Shown here: positions 37,697-50,139 of the stretch, one piece after another
Layout: each line of letters begins with the position of its first letter
How positions within the stretch are numbered: position 1 is the first letter of the stretch
Origin: Dromaius novaehollandiae
Lineage: Eukaryota; Chordata; Aves; Casuariiformes; Dromaiidae
Direction: 5' to 3'
Assembly: GCF_036370855.1 (NCBI RefSeq)
Contig: NC_088108.1
Coordinates: forward strand, 8,951,448-9,015,447
Length of the DNA stretch: 64,000 nucleotides
The notes under the pieces: model-generated
Seen by the model: the letters and a program-made list of their open reading frames with translations, nothing else
Told to the model about the DNA's origin: nothing
Databases searched by the model: none
Program-made: the position numbers and the translations under genes

Positions 37697-38539
37697 AGAA
37701 GAGCATTATAAGCTTGTTTAAGCTAATGAGGAGATCATATGTCTAGTAAATGCGCATGACAAATCAAAATAAACACATTGCAACAATCCAGACGTACTTC
37801 TAACACCACTGCGGGCCCACAGCAAGGGCACTGCAGCAGGCAGGGCTCCTATGACCCCGTGCTGACTGAGCATCCCGGCCTCACGTGGGACCAGCACACC
37901 GAGCCACACTGGTGTCCCTGCGCATCGCCGGGCTCGTCTTGCACTGTGCACCTAGGGCAAATTCTGCACTTCAGCGCAACTGTCTTTTTTTAAAAGAGAA
38001 ATGAGTAATGGTTTGCTAATTACTAGGTATCATACACCAGTAATGATGGTTTCTAATGCTTTGTTTACAACAGGAGAAAGGTATCCCTCCAAAGTGCCAA
38101 TTAATGTGCGATACCCACGACGATGTAAAACCGTACGTCCCGGAGAGAAGTGCTTTTACACCAGCTAAGCTAGCCAGGACAAAAGTTTCCTGACGCCCTC
38201 CCTCTACAGCAAACGCACTCCGGGCCTTCCCTGCTGTTCACAGTCCTAGCGTTAAGTTTATCAGTGAAAACCTGATAAGCTGGGACTATAAGCGCTCCTG
38301 TGAACTTCAAGCATAATCTACAATGTTGTAAAGAGAGAAGATCGCTATACTAAGCATCATTTGACGTTACAGTTATTTGGTAAGTGACTGGCTGCATTAG
38401 CAAACCCTTTGAAAGACGGCAGCTAAAGCAATACCTGATCTTCGAAACGCAGTGGCAGCATAGGCCACCCCACGAGTGAAACACCTTCTCCAGGGCAAGT
38501 ACGTTCTCCATCTAATACAAATACACACCCTTGGTGTGT

Positions 38540-39660
38540 GTCACGTTAACGCTGGAAAAAGCACCCGCGCGAAGCCACAGCTGATCCATCAGCAGCCAGG
38601 CAGACGCTTTCGGACCACTTGCAACCAAAGTGGTTTTCAGCCGTCTCTGCGCTTGTCTAGTCGAATTTGCCAGCCCTGCGTGCAGGCGCTGTTTGATCCC
38701 CTCCCGTGACAGATACGCTACCCAGGCGAGTTGTGTGGGGTTTTGCTAACGCAGAGGAAGGACGCGATGTCCCCCACGCGCCAGGACTCTGTACCTGCGA
38801 CAGGACAGCGTTCGCGCCAGTGAAAGCTCAGAAGCCGTTCCCTCTTCAGACTGCTCCTGCAAGCGTTTGAAAATCTGCCTGTTTAGTGAGCTGTCCTCAA
38901 ACGTGGTGAATCTCCTGGGGCAGGAGGCGGCGGCTGTGCCCATGCCTGGTCTCGCCCGAGTGCGGGTGATGCCGCGGGCCTCGGCTCCGCCGCGCACCGG
39001 GCTCCCGGAGGCTGGCAGGGACCGACCGGCTTCCCCCATGGCCTGCCGGGACGCGGGGATCACACCCGGCCCCCATCGCACCCCGGATGGTCTCAGCAGA
39101 CACACAGCTGATGGTGCCTGGCACCCTCCACCCCGCCGAGGAGACATCTGCGAGCCTCCTCGCAAGCCCTGTTTGCTCCTCCGTCCTCTTCAGAGAGGCC
39201 CTACCCTCGCGTAGCACGCACTGGACAAACCGCGGAAACCTCCCGGACTGCACAAAGCTGCCGTTTCACTTGGTCGCAGCCGTCCCCGATGACCGCACCG
39301 CCACCAGAGCGGAAGGTTAATGCTTCTGCTCGGGGACGTTCGACGTGGAAGGCATGGCCAAGGGCAGCGAGGCCACGTGCTTCGGTGCCCCGTCCCCCGC
39401 CCTGCTGGCGCGGCGTCCCCGGATGGAAAGGGTGCCGCAGCTCCCACGGGCACGTAGCCGGCGGGGCTTGGCACCCCTGGCCTCAGAGAAAGGTCCCGTC
39501 TCCGAGTGGTCACCCTGCAAGCGGGGGGACCCACGGGCTTGGTTTTTATGCTTTGCTTTTGCGCCGTCCGAGTGACGCTGAGCCATGTCTCTGATGGGCA
39601 AGCTCCTCCACGCTAACCCCACAGCCGGCACCACCCCCGGGCAGCGCAGCAGCAGAGCAG
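38540..39660. promoter_or_regulatory. Largest CpG-rich block, candidate orphan CpG island
   Basis: About 1.1 kb of GC-rich DNA with many CpG dinucleotides, flanked on both sides by AT-rich sequence. This is the largest such block in the window. Five or more overlapping open frames of 77-139 codons occur on both strands, which is the signature of composition and not of one gene. One stretch on the minus strand is bounded by splice-like signals (see the entry at 38795-38914). It could be a promoter, a remnant first exon, or an orphan CpG island. No TATA box or known core promoter array was identified by eye. Confidence 0.4.
38795..38914 (-). other. Candidate 120-nt exon, unidentified
   Basis: On the minus strand this stretch is preceded by a pyrimidine-rich 'gccgcctcctgccccag' acceptor-like tract. 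It is followed by 'tgtcgcag|gtacag', a fair splice donor. The 120 nt between them are open in one frame and encode a hydrophilic peptide with mixed acidic and basic residues (begins RFTTFEDSSLNRQIFKRLQE). The length is a multiple of three, so skipping would keep frame. I do not recognise the peptide. It sits inside a CpG island, where open frames and splice-like sites arise easily by chance, so it is only a candidate. Confidence 0.18.
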
Positions 39661-42149
39661 CCTGGGCTCTTCGAAAAATCTTTTAAAAGTTCCTTTTTGA
39701 GGAAGCTCTGCAATTTTTATCCAGCAATGACTGTAAAACTGTGTCAAAACACCACAACTTGCACTGTTTTCCAAGTGTTGATTGATCATCAGATACTGCA
39801 GTCTTGGAAAACGAAGGCTCGGTACACAGAAATGAGAGTTTATATGGAATTTACAGTTACATATTAGAAAACCGCTTACTTGGAGAGCTATATTTTAATG
39901 CAATTGTTTTACTTTAATGCAAATTTTGCTTAGTTTATTACACATTTGTACGTGTCAGATCAAGTAAAACGGAATAGTGTTGCTAATATAATCGCAGCGG
40001 CTTGTCTCCAGAACAGGAGGTATTATGCAACATTTCCACTGCTCTACATATTCTGAGCACATGTACCAAAAAGCAAATGATCAAAATTATCATTTCATCA
40101 GATGTGGGTTTTGCCAGATTTATTCCTACTCTAAATTGCTTCCAGAAGAGCGGAAAGGTGGAGAGGTCTTCTAATTAAACCTGAAAGTAGTTAGAGCTGG
40201 AAAAGAGGAAGAGAACATGGGACGGAAGGAGAGGTTTCTCAGTTAATGGGTTGGTATACAAGAACTTTTAACGCTAGAAATAAGATGACTTCAGAGATAT
40301 GTAGAGCACCTACTCACAGTTAAACTGCAATAATGAAGGAATTAAACTCCACAGATCTGGGAATTTTTCTTTTAATTGAAGAAAAAAGGAACAGAAATTT
40401 CCACTGTCATAAAGTTGATGCTGTTGACTTCTCATTCTCTGCTTGTTAAACTCCTGAATACCAGGAAGTTGTAACTATATTAAAGTGAAGTATTGCATCA
40501 AGACCATTTTTCAAAAGTACTTTTTATATTTGAGGAGAATATTTGATCATTTTGCGGAAATGTTCCATTTCCTTAGGTATTCAGCTTTTAAGAAAGGCCA
40601 CTAAAAAAGCACACAGGTTATGCAATGTTACAATGCTGGTGTTCATTCACAGTAATTGGATATTTCTGAAAAGGACAGATAATCTGTCTAAACCTACCGT
40701 CTCAGTAATAAGCCTGAAATTTCAGCTAAGACTTGAGAACTTCTTCAGAGGTCTAACTAGTACGTGCATGAATTCATGCCCAGGCGATTTTCAGTTATTT
40801 TTTTAGCTCTTGTTAAAATCCCATAGCAAGATTCCAAAAGGAAAATTTAAATGTAGTATTTTTTAAAATAAAACATTCTTGTAATTCAGAAAGTAGATGC
40901 ATAGAAACAAGACAGAAAATAGAAACTTCTTGAGTATAAACAGAACTAGCGTATGCAAGAGAGTAGCATGCATTACAAAAATGAACCGAACTTAATCAGA
41001 TAGCCAAACTAGGTATAGAGAAATTTTAAAAATCTGTAGTTGTATATAACCAGGATAGAACACGGTAGTGCACTTGGAAACAGGCTGACGCAAGCACGGG
41101 CTGTGGGTTACGGGTATGTATACACATTTTCACTGTCTTCTAACTCTAGTGCACTACTTCAGATCAGCACATTTTGTTAAGATATACTGATATTTGTTCC
41201 AGAGCTTTTATTATGAGACAATAAGTAACAGAACAAAGAGAACAACCTTACTTCATGCAGCCTGTTTATAGCTGAGCCTTGAGTAGCTGCTTTATAATTT
41301 CACAGCCGACAGGGCTGGTCTAAAGTTTCATCAAAATAACACTTTCTTGAAGATGCTTTGGCAAAATCTAATTACTGAGTCCTTACTCTGCTTTCTCAAA
41401 TACCTTTGTAACATTCACCAAGATTAAAGCGATGGTCTCAAGTGAGATTGTAACAGCACTAGAACGAAGAGGGGAGGACCATAAATCACTCGATCGCTAC
41501 CTTCAAATCGCCCATCTCCTTGCTAATTTCAAGATGACAGTTACCGTCTGGTACGGAAGTACAAACGCATGTCAGTAAGCTTTGAAAAACTTTGCTTAAG
41601 CTTGACAAATATTTTAACTTTCAAAAGATGATTTCAACTAACAGCAAAGCTTAGGGCTATCCAGCCTGTGGCTTTGGCACTGCGACAATGGGGACAGAGG
41701 CAGAAACACCGCACAAAACCAGCACCATCATTTTGAGGCCACTCACCCTCCTGGGCCTCTTTCTTTGCTGCCATGATTCAAACTGACCCAAATAATGCAG
41801 GAAATGCTTACAAAAAAAATCCTGAGAAAATTTAAAGACTTGGGAATAAGCATCTTATACGTCAAAAGAGCAAGCAGAACTGTAATCTCCTAAAGCGAAG
41901 GGAGGAGATGGCAAGGCAGTCACCATCCACCTGCTTCTGCAGGAAGAGACTCAAATGCAGGAAGAAGTCCAAAGACAGAATCAGGTTGGACTTTTCAGCT
42001 GTGAAAAAGACTCTAATGAAGCAAAATGTGTGGGATGACTAGAGAACAGCGCAAGCAGAAGATGTGTTTGGTGCTAAATGCTTTAAAGTTAGAAGAATCC
42101 CCCAGGGAAGGTGGTTCCAAGAACCGATCCACTGCATACTAATTAACTT
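39661..42149. other. Noncoding AT-rich stretch, no gene seen
   Basis: Around 39.89-39.95 kb the word 'tttaatgcaa' is repeated in an AT-rich context. No exon, RNA gene or transposon is recognised. Confidence 0.5.
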
Positions 42150-42410
42150 CTAACTGACCTTTCTGATTATTTGGTGCCCAGAATTAAATACAATATTGCA
42201 TTTCAGCCTGATCTGTCGCATGATGTCTTTCCATATCCTGCCCCAAATTGCATTTGTCTTTCATGCTGCCATATCAATTACAAACTCAAATCTAATTTGC
42301 TGCTTGCCTTCTTCTGCAGGTTGCTCCCAGCATTACTACCTTCCAGTTCCTCACTGCTGTCTAATCTATTTATGCTGAATGATTTTTCCTCTCTGTGTTT
42401 TTAGTTCGAG
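42150..42410 (-). mobile_element. Fossil CR1-type LINE fragment, minus strand
   Basis: Read on the plus strand, this segment shows the reverse complement of the CR1 reverse transcriptase 3' region. 'ttggtgcccagaattaaata' near 42.17 kb corresponds to the antisense of the usual 'ttctgggcgcc' motif. 'caaattgcatttgtctttca' near 42.24 kb and 'caaactcaaatctaatttgc' near 42.28 kb follow. The block from about 42.31 to 42.39 kb ends with 'gctgaatgatttttcctctc'. The order of all blocks agrees with an antisense turtle/bird-type CR1. The coding frame is destroyed. Short open frames that cross this segment on the plus strand are by-products of the repeat and not genes. Confidence 0.7.
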
Positions 42411-42599
42411 GCTTCACAAACATCATTCAGGAGACAGAAATAATGCAGACATTCGAAACCAAAAAAGTTGAAAATTAAAACAGACTTCTTCCTATCTCCA
42501 ATAAAGTTCAGTTTCTTCAGAGAAACCAGTAAGGTTTTTGGGTTTTGTTTTTTTTTCCCCCCCCAAAGGAGTACTAAGAACAGCTGGGCATAGAGCAGC

Positions 42600-42930
42600 C
42601 AAGCCGAGGAAAGCCTGGGACTTCACCGGGGTGCCTCGCTCTGTGCCTCCTCCTGCACAGGCCTTGTGGGAGCCGATTGCTTTACGCCCCGGCTGCAATC
42701 GCACTGGGGAAGCGGCAGTGCGGGGACGCGGCTGCCACCGCCCGGGTCTGCCCACAGCCCCAGCCCTGCCGCGCGGGGCGCAGCGCCTGCGACGTGCTCC
42801 GGCCGCTGGTCCACACACGGGGTCCCTGTCAAGGGACCTGGGTAGCTCATGGTGAAGAGGAGGCAGCGCGGGAGCGGACGCGTGTGCAGCAGGCAGTACA
42901 AGCTGGCCCTCGCACGGCAGAGCAGCACCG
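42600..42930. promoter_or_regulatory. CpG-rich block
   Basis: About 330 bp of GC-rich, CpG-dense DNA immediately right of the minus-strand LINE fossil. Open frames up to 150 codons occur on both strands and overlap each other, and none has recognisable motifs. A pyrimidine/T-rich then C-rich tract (42548-42564) marks its left edge. Confidence 0.3.
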
Positions 42931-44514
42931 GACCCTTCGAACACCCCCTGCTCTGCTTTGCTATTCCACCATCGTTGGCTTTCTTTACCTCCCTCGTGGC
43001 ACTTGTCTCCTTCATTTTACATCTCTAGGAATTTCCTCCAATATGATAAGGGCTTTGGATCAGAAGGAAGGTCACGATTGATCTCACTTCCTTTGATCAG
43101 TTTAGTGAAGGGAGACACTGACCCTATATAAATACTTAATGGTTCTGAGGAATAGCCAAAACCACCTTTTCAGATGTTTTATGGTCTAACGGCAGTTTCT
43201 GAAACTGCTCCATTGCCTTTGCTGCTGTGTATAAATGCAGTACCGAAGCCTCTATGCCCCTGTATTAGCAAGTTTAATGTTGTACCCTATCATTAATTGG
43301 TTATTGCCAACCCTACCATGTTTTCTGGAACGTCAAATATTAAAACTATGCATGTTCATGAAAAACACAGGCTTATTTCACAGCTAAATAAGGAAAAGAG
43401 CGGTTTACAAAAGCACATGCACAGCTGAACTGATGCAAAGTTTCCTGTCTGCGCATTTCCATGACAATGCGGCTACAGAAACACGTTCCAAACTGAGCCG
43501 TTAGCAGTGCTAAAAGCGGGCAAAACATCAATACCATCTGGTCTCTCCTAACGCTCAGAAAGAGCAAAAACCTAAAATTAACCAAAGAAAACGAGCTGCT
43601 AAATAACCTCCTCGCCCCCTCCCAAATCATTAGAGGCGTGTACATATCAGCAAAGTATTTGACCTTTAATTCTTTGTTGTTCCTTATTTTAATATTTGTA
43701 CTTCCAATGCTTCCCTAACCTTAACTCAAACTACTGTGCCAGCATGATTAAAAGGACTCTAACTTAATAAAATAACAGTAAAAATCTGCTATTATTAGTA
43801 GTCTCCAGTACTGAGACTGCTGTAACTGAGAGGAATAAACAGCCTCACTGTCAACAGTCTCTCAAGATTTTTAGCCTGAATTTTGCATATCCAGTTTCAC
43901 TTTTTCCTGTCTAAAATTAGCTACTCTATGCTGAAAAGATTCCTGAAAATGTCAGCAGAGGAGCAGAAAAAATGTATTTATGTTATTTTGAAAATAATGG
44001 GTTTTTTTTCAAGTCAGGGCATTAGAAGGAAAATTAGTTCTGCTTCTAAAACTGGATTTTTCAATTATTTGTTGGTATTTTGATGTATGGATGTTGATTC
44101 CTTACTTTCAACCACAAAGAGGGAAAAACCCAACCAGAGGAACTCTGAGTCTTTAAGCTCCATCCTGCAAGGAGAACTACGCAGATCTCAGTGTAATTTA
44201 CTTTCTTCGTGTACATTGTACATTTGATGTTGTCTGAAATCCTGCCACCGAGAGCCAGTTGGCCCAAGCAGATAACGCACGGAGACCATTGGCATTCACA
44301 AGGGGACATATCCGACCGCTCGCCCGGCTTTCGCATGGAGGCTCTGGCTACCAGCAGCTCCTCTGCTCTGCTGCACTAGAAACTACAGACATAGTTTGCA
44401 GCTAACGTCCTCCCAAATGTAGCTGATCAACCCAGAAAGGGAAAAACTCCACAACTTTGTTATAAACATCCCCGTTTCTGACATCACTTCCAGGGTGTGT
44501 TATACCTCTCTACA

Positions 44515-44700
44515 CCGCTGGGGTGAAGCACCACCTGCGAATCTCCCCGAGACCCCGTCCGCTCCCCGCCGGGCTGGCTCCGGATGACAAAACCTTCGGG
44601 GTATCCGTTCCCCGCGACTGCAGCGCTCAAAGGGCAGGTCGGGAGCGCCCACGCAGGCGGCGCGTCCCTTCACTGCATCAAGAAAAGGAGGAAGATGGTG
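44515..44700. promoter_or_regulatory. Short CpG-rich block
   Basis: Roughly 185 bp of CpG-rich sequence with open frames in several phases. There is no recognised protein and no strong splice donor. It is one of several small GC-rich blocks between 38 and 47 kb. Confidence 0.25.
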
Positions 44701-44990
44701 GAGAGCCGACTTCCAGTTTGCTGCCACTCAGACCGGGGGTGGAGGGCGTACAGGAGAGGGCTGGTTTGCCTGAAGGCCAAAGGCCGAACCTCAGAAACTA
44801 GAGCCGTCGGGAAATGGATGCAAGGCTTCGAGCACAGGTCAAACCAAGCAAAAGAAAACGCTAAGAGTAAAGCTGGAGATGGTGGGAAAGGGAGAGACAC
44901 GGACTAAAAGAGAGCTACCTATGACCGCAAGCTGAGGAGTTTCCTCTCATTTTTGAAGAAACACTTGCATGGTTTTACAGAGTAAGAGAT

Positions 44991-45052
44991 ATGATCCTGC
45001 AAACACATAACCACGTGTGAATTTTATTTATATACATTATCTGACTGATAGC
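44991..45052. repeat. Palindromic amniote interspersed repeat, half copy
   Basis: 'atgatcctgcaaacacataa' followed by 'ccacgtgtgaattttattta' matches one half of the dispersed element that begins 'gatcctgcaaacacttactc' and continues 'acgtgagtaactttattcac'. The second half is missing or too mutated to see. Confidence 0.5.
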
Positions 45053-45464
45053 AATGGATTTATTCATATCAGAAATATATGTTCAGTTCCAGGGCCCGAG
45101 TTAGCAGGCAGTAAATAGCTCCTAATTACTCCTTGATCTAAGCGCTGAAACCCACTGCTCAGTAGCAGTGACAAAGATATTAGTTACTAGGAGCTTCATC
45201 CCTTTTTTCAAAACAGTAAATCTAGTGCTAACCCTACTGCTGGCAATCAAGTAATGCTCCTCATGCTGCCACATCTACAAAGAGAGAACAACAGATAATT
45301 ACACATCAAAAATACTTTTATATGAAAACTGTTAATAAATTTAGTATGCAAAGAGATTTTGAAACCTCCGTGAAACTGAGAAGCTAATAGCATTAAATGG
45401 CTGAGGGTGATTACTTTTGCAAAAATGTGGATTATGTTAGTTCTCAGTATAAAAATAAAGAAAA

Positions 45465-45480
45465 TATAACCATGGTTATA
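45465..45480. repeat. 16-bp perfect palindrome
   Basis: 'tataaccatggttata' is its own reverse complement. Its function is unknown and it may be chance. Confidence 0.85.
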
Positions 45481-46385
45481 ATTTCATCTTGGCAATATAA
45501 ATAGGATAGACAGATGCTTGATATTGTACAGTAATTATAGATGGCTGAACTGAGAATAAACCTTTTTTGTAGATAATGGTTTCTGTTTCTGAAGGCCATT
45601 TTTAAACCTATGGTTAGGGTTTTGTCTTCCTGCCAAGGACATGAGTTAAATATTTAGTATGAAGTATAGTGGTGGTTTCTGAGCTTGACTTTTAATTATA
45701 ATATGCAAGCAGGCTAGTAAGTCATGGGTCAGACAACATGACATTCACTAAATTGAAAGAGATTGGGGTATGTGGGGGGAATAATGAGATTATAAATGTA
45801 TCTGATAACCAGAATCGTGTATGCAACTAAAAGGAAAAATGACCATGGCATCTTTATGAATAGCCTGTGCTGTGAAAAGACAAAAATGAAGGAGAAACAC
45901 CCCTGACACAGTCCTGAACCTCAAAGCTGTCTAGTGCTGTATCTTTGGGAAGCTGTAGGCTCTGCAGTTGATATGCCAGAGTTCTGCTAACAGATGCAAG
46001 AAAAAAGGAGACAGAGTACTACGGCGGAGCAGGAGGAAGAGACAGCGAGTGGCACTGATGTGATCGGCTTTAAGGGCATTGCACCTGAAAGAATACCTGA
46101 GGCAACAGAAGCAGAAGGGCCACTAAATAATTCAGCAAGAAAATTACATTTCAAAAGAGTGACGCCGTCTTTCCCTTTCCCCTCTCAATGAGGGCCAAAT
46201 CCCAAGAACTTGCTGTGGAAACGGCTGCAGGAACTTGTGCGGAGCAACATGCTCGTGCTCCGATGGCCGGTGCAGCAACGCACCCTCCTCGTGCAGAGGG
46301 CAAACCCACCGCAGTGACAGGGGCTACAATAAACCTAGCTTCACGAGGAATTCGGCCTTCAGACGCAGTCGGGTGCTTCAGACCA

Positions 46386-46466
46386 GTCCTCAGCTGGTGT
46401 AAATTGTCGTAAGCTGCCGGACCTGAGCGCAGCTCGGAGCACTTACACCAGGGAGTCGCTGTCCCC
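46386..46466. repeat. Palindromic amniote interspersed repeat, copy 3
   Basis: This is the 'cctcagctggtgtaaat' flavour of the palindromic family. A perfect 9-bp inverted pair, 'ctggtgtaa' (46394-46402) and 'ttacaccag' (46443-46451), brackets a 40-bp centre that has been heavily altered and is now GC-rich. The family normally has a 'gctccattgaagtcaatgg' centre. Confidence 0.55.
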
Positions 46467-48177
46467 GGAGGATGGTGAAAAGTTTTGTTAAAGTCAAGTT
46501 AATGAAAATGTAAGTTCAGCACACTGCAAGCTGACACGCGGGAGAAGGGAAAGCATGTTTATGAGCTTGACTCGGCCGCGCTGGGAACGGAAAGCACAGC
46601 ATTTTCGATCACCGGAGAACGTGTGCAGCAGCTACGTCTGCACTGCGTGGAGAGCTGGAAAAAAGCATGTGGAGGGTGTCAAATAGCAGGACAGGGAAAT
46701 AATTTAAAAGACAAAAATAATTTCAGTTAAAAAAGGAATGGCTGGATTGTTTTCAGGTTTTAGACTGATTTACATAGAGCTTACGGTATGGCAGGTGAAT
46801 AGGATGGGTGAGCTTCTGACCCGCGGCATGTGTGGTGCTCCGCAGTGAGGCACCTTTGTCCTTACTAGGACTGAATGTTAAACACTGCAGGGTGACATCC
46901 CTGCAAATGAAATGGGGCAAATCAAGCAGTATGTGCTGCAGCAGGTGGAGATACTCTTCCATGAGTCCTGCAGGTAGCTCGCAAGCTGCAAGGTCGCACC
47001 TGACTTCCTTGGCTGTTACTCATCTGTGGACTCACATCTCACTCATGGCAGCACAACACCCAGGCTTTGCTGGGAGCAAAAGTTGGAAGTTTCCCCCCTC
47101 TCTTGGCCTCCGCTGCTCCCCTTCACTGGCCTGACGCAAGCATTTGTGGGGTTAAGCTCTAAATGAGACCATTTGGCTTTCAGGGGACAAGTTACAAACT
47201 GGATCCCTGATCCTGATTGTAAAAAACTCAAATTCCTGCAATATTTTGATCTTAATCCTCATTTTTAAGCCACAGGGGAAGGCTCCAGAAACAGCCAAAC
47301 CATTGCAGCTGCTGGGACAGGAACCCAGAGGAGGTGGAGGAGCAAGAAGAACAGGACTGAGGACAGAAGGAGAAGTGTTTAGACCGGCTTCATTGCCGGA
47401 GAAAGCAGAGCAAAGGCCCCCCCGCAGCTGTGGTGCTCAGCCCACATGCTGCTTTACCAAGCGCAGTCACCAGGCTTTGGAGGGCAAAGTTCCCAGAGGG
47501 GCTGCAAGTGGCTAGAGAAAACACTGAAATAAGAGAGGTTGGAGATAATGGGGGAAAAGCATCAGGTTTCTCTTTCTAGAAGTAAGACCTGTTGGAGGCT
47601 TTCTACTTTTACTATGCAAGGTCTGCTAGGAAAGAGGCAGCTCTTGTTTATCTGAAAGTGTCTTAACATTGAGTTGCTTTCAAGTATACATTATGTATTT
47701 TCAAGCATGCATTCTAGCTCATGCCTAGGCTGATGCTTTCTTACATTTCATGTGAACAAAGGTTCCAAACAACCTCTGACTTTTTCCTTGTGTAATTTTA
47801 AAAAAAGTGTAATAGAGGCAAAAAAATAAATTAACCCAGTAAGCTTTCCATGAAACAGGCTCCTGTAGGAGAGAGGCAAGGCCCGGCATGCCTCCCAGTG
47901 CCTCTCCTACCTTGGAGGAATACAGCATTCTGGCTTGAAGTGAAAGAAAATCTCCTTGCAAAATTCTCTTTTCTGGGGAGTATCTTTACTGATTTTTATG
48001 CTGCCACAATCTTATGAAACTATCATGGGCTTCTGTCATCAACTAGTTTCTATTAATAGATTCTTCCCTTCCTTGTTTGGGGATTCATCATTATGTAATA
48101 GGTGGACTGTATTTAATAGAGGAGATAGCAGTACAAGAAGAAAGGGAGTAAAAGAGGATGAAACACTTAAACCCCTG

Positions 48178-48242
48178 TACCATTGCCACTGATATCAATA
48201 GGAGTCTTTCCACAGGTTTAGTGCGATGTGAACTGGGTCCTT
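48178..48242. repeat. Possible degraded palindromic repeat copy
   Basis: 'accattgccactgatatcaa' and 'taggagtctttccacaggtt' resemble the 'cactgatttcaatgggagtt' core of the palindromic family. Divergence is high and the arms no longer pair well, so this is a tentative member. Confidence 0.3.
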
Positions 48243-49906
48243 ATTTATCTGACAATTTCTCTGAGCTGCAAAAATGCCCATAAGTTACAGATATTCACCA
48301 GAAGTCTGCCTACCACAAACAAAGATTGAGTGATGGGTTATACAGCTATATTTCTGAAAGTAGATGAGTACTATTTTATGCATATTATAATAGCAGGAAA
48401 CAAAATGAATTATTGATTCCTGAAGAGGTTTGAATACAATGATTTACTGTTGAGGGTATGCACACATGCAGTTGCTAGAACAACAGAGCTCTCCTACACT
48501 AAGTACTTGAAGCTCCTAAAAATAAACTCCAACTCATTACAATTAATAGCTGAGATCCCATTTAATGGAATCATGTCAATATTGTTCACACAAGTGTGCA
48601 AAGATTACACGGGACATATGGTGAGACAGTGAAATACAGAGTAGCATGTCTTTGAACATGACACAAGAACAATTCTGGTAGATGACTAAAAGCCTCCTTC
48701 TTCTGAAGGCAAACTAACATGATTATGAAGTCTGCAAGGACAGTCGCCCTGTTAGATGCACATGCTGAATATCCAACAAAAGAGCAAGGGACAAGACCCC
48801 TACCTGCTCACCTTGCACAGAGCACTAAACCCTCCGTGGGTCAGCAGAGCTGCGTCTAGACTCCGTGGCAGGCATGCTCCATGGTGCGCCCCGCGGCAGG
48901 GCTCCTCACCTGCCCGGCATCCCAACTTTTAGGCATACCCAAAGGCCCTTGCTGTGCATGAATAAGGCAATACAGAACGTGAAGAGCCCAAATGCCATAG
49001 TGGTGTGTTCATTCACTGTCAGACTATGGGCTGCTTTCAGCTCTGGGAAATTCTCCATTTGTGGCTGGGAGGAGGATGCCGATTCCTCAGCATCCTTTGA
49101 GTAGGTTTTGCCATTCCTGTGACAACTGTGCTATGAAATGCCATGCGGTACTCACCTCCCACCCCATCTCTCAGCTCAGCCCACCACAGAAATGAAAACA
49201 TGTGCATGGCGCAAAATCTTTAAGTGCAAACTAATGCTGTACAAGAGAGCTAGGCTTCTTGCAACATCAGTGAGTGCCTATAGGATACTGCAAAACAAAC
49301 AAGTAGCTAAATACTAATATTCTCCAGTTATTTGTAAGGCTGTTCTTTGAAAACTGACCCCCCACGTTTGCTCCCACTCTTGTTGTGATGCATCTCAACT
49401 AGCATTACTTGTCTCCTAGTTAAGCATCTTTCTACTTATCCAGTCAATGAAGAGAGAACAGCCTCTCCGGAAGGTAATTCCTTGCTTTCTTCCTTAGATA
49501 GCTGTCTGGGGGTGTTAGACAATCCTTCCCCAGAGAGACCTTCCTTTTCCATGCACTTCAAAAAATAATTGTTTTTCAGTCATGTTTAAAATCCTAAGAC
49601 AGGCATTGCCATCTTGGCTAGGTATTATACAAAGATACAGTAGATTGGACTTCTTAAAGCCCTTCTTGTTTGAAGACCTAAGTGTCCTAAAAAACTAAAC
49701 TGTGAATGTACGATATAACCAATTCAGGAGCCAAAGAACTGAGCTAGAGAGATAGGCTAAACTAATAGGAAGTGAAAAATTCTTAGCTGGTCTGGCATAG
49801 GGATTAACAAAGCCAATTGGTTAAAAGGTGGTATGCTCCTGTTTGAATCATGAAAGTAGAGATCGGCTTCTTTAAGAGGTAGAAATGAGACACATAGCTT
49901 CTATCT

Positions 49907-49911
<5 letters not shown>

Positions 49912-49938
<27 letters not shown>
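49912..49938. repeat. Poly-A tract, 27 bp
   Basis: An uninterrupted A27 run about 200 bp left of the CR1 3' end at 50.14 kb. The two are not obviously connected, since CR1 elements do not end in poly-A. Confidence 0.95.
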
Positions 49939-49940
<2 letters not shown>

Positions 49941-50139
49941 CTGTTAGAACCCAATGACAATTTTTGTTTTATGGGCAGAATGAGTTTCCATACCCTTCTC
50001 AGGTCATCTGCAAAAGCCAGCAGTTCTGGCAGCTTGTTTTGCCTAAATGAGTATATTCCTGGAGTGTTTATTTTTACAGGAATACATACTTAAAGAGGAA
50101 GGAAGGAAAGGAGACCATAATATCATATTACATGCATCT

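Larger units (their letters stand above)
36196..38539. other. Noncoding stretch, no gene seen
   Basis: Microsatellites and the 17-bp tandem duplication are the only clear features. A small imperfect hairpin around 'caataatgcacttgcactattg' is visible near 37.41 kb. Confidence 0.5.
44701..50139. other. Noncoding stretch with repeat remnants
   Basis: Beyond the palindromic repeat copies (45.0, 46.4 and 48.2 kb), the 16-bp palindrome and the A27 run, there is no recognised feature. Open frames are at most 100 codons and unassigned. The 46.2-46.65 kb section is moderately CpG-rich. Confidence 0.5.

Noticed and set aside
41985..42005. 'caggttggactttt' resembling a CR1 3' motif
   Set aside because: The neighbouring CR1 landmarks are missing in the expected order on the plus strand.
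42492..42944. 150-codon minus-strand open frame
   Set aside because: It is CpG-rich composition again, with at least three overlapping frames on both strands and no domain.
44461..44482. Sequence resembling the miR-30 seed region ('ataaacatcccc')
   Set aside because: It lacks the exact mature sequence and I see no complementary arm to make a precursor hairpin.
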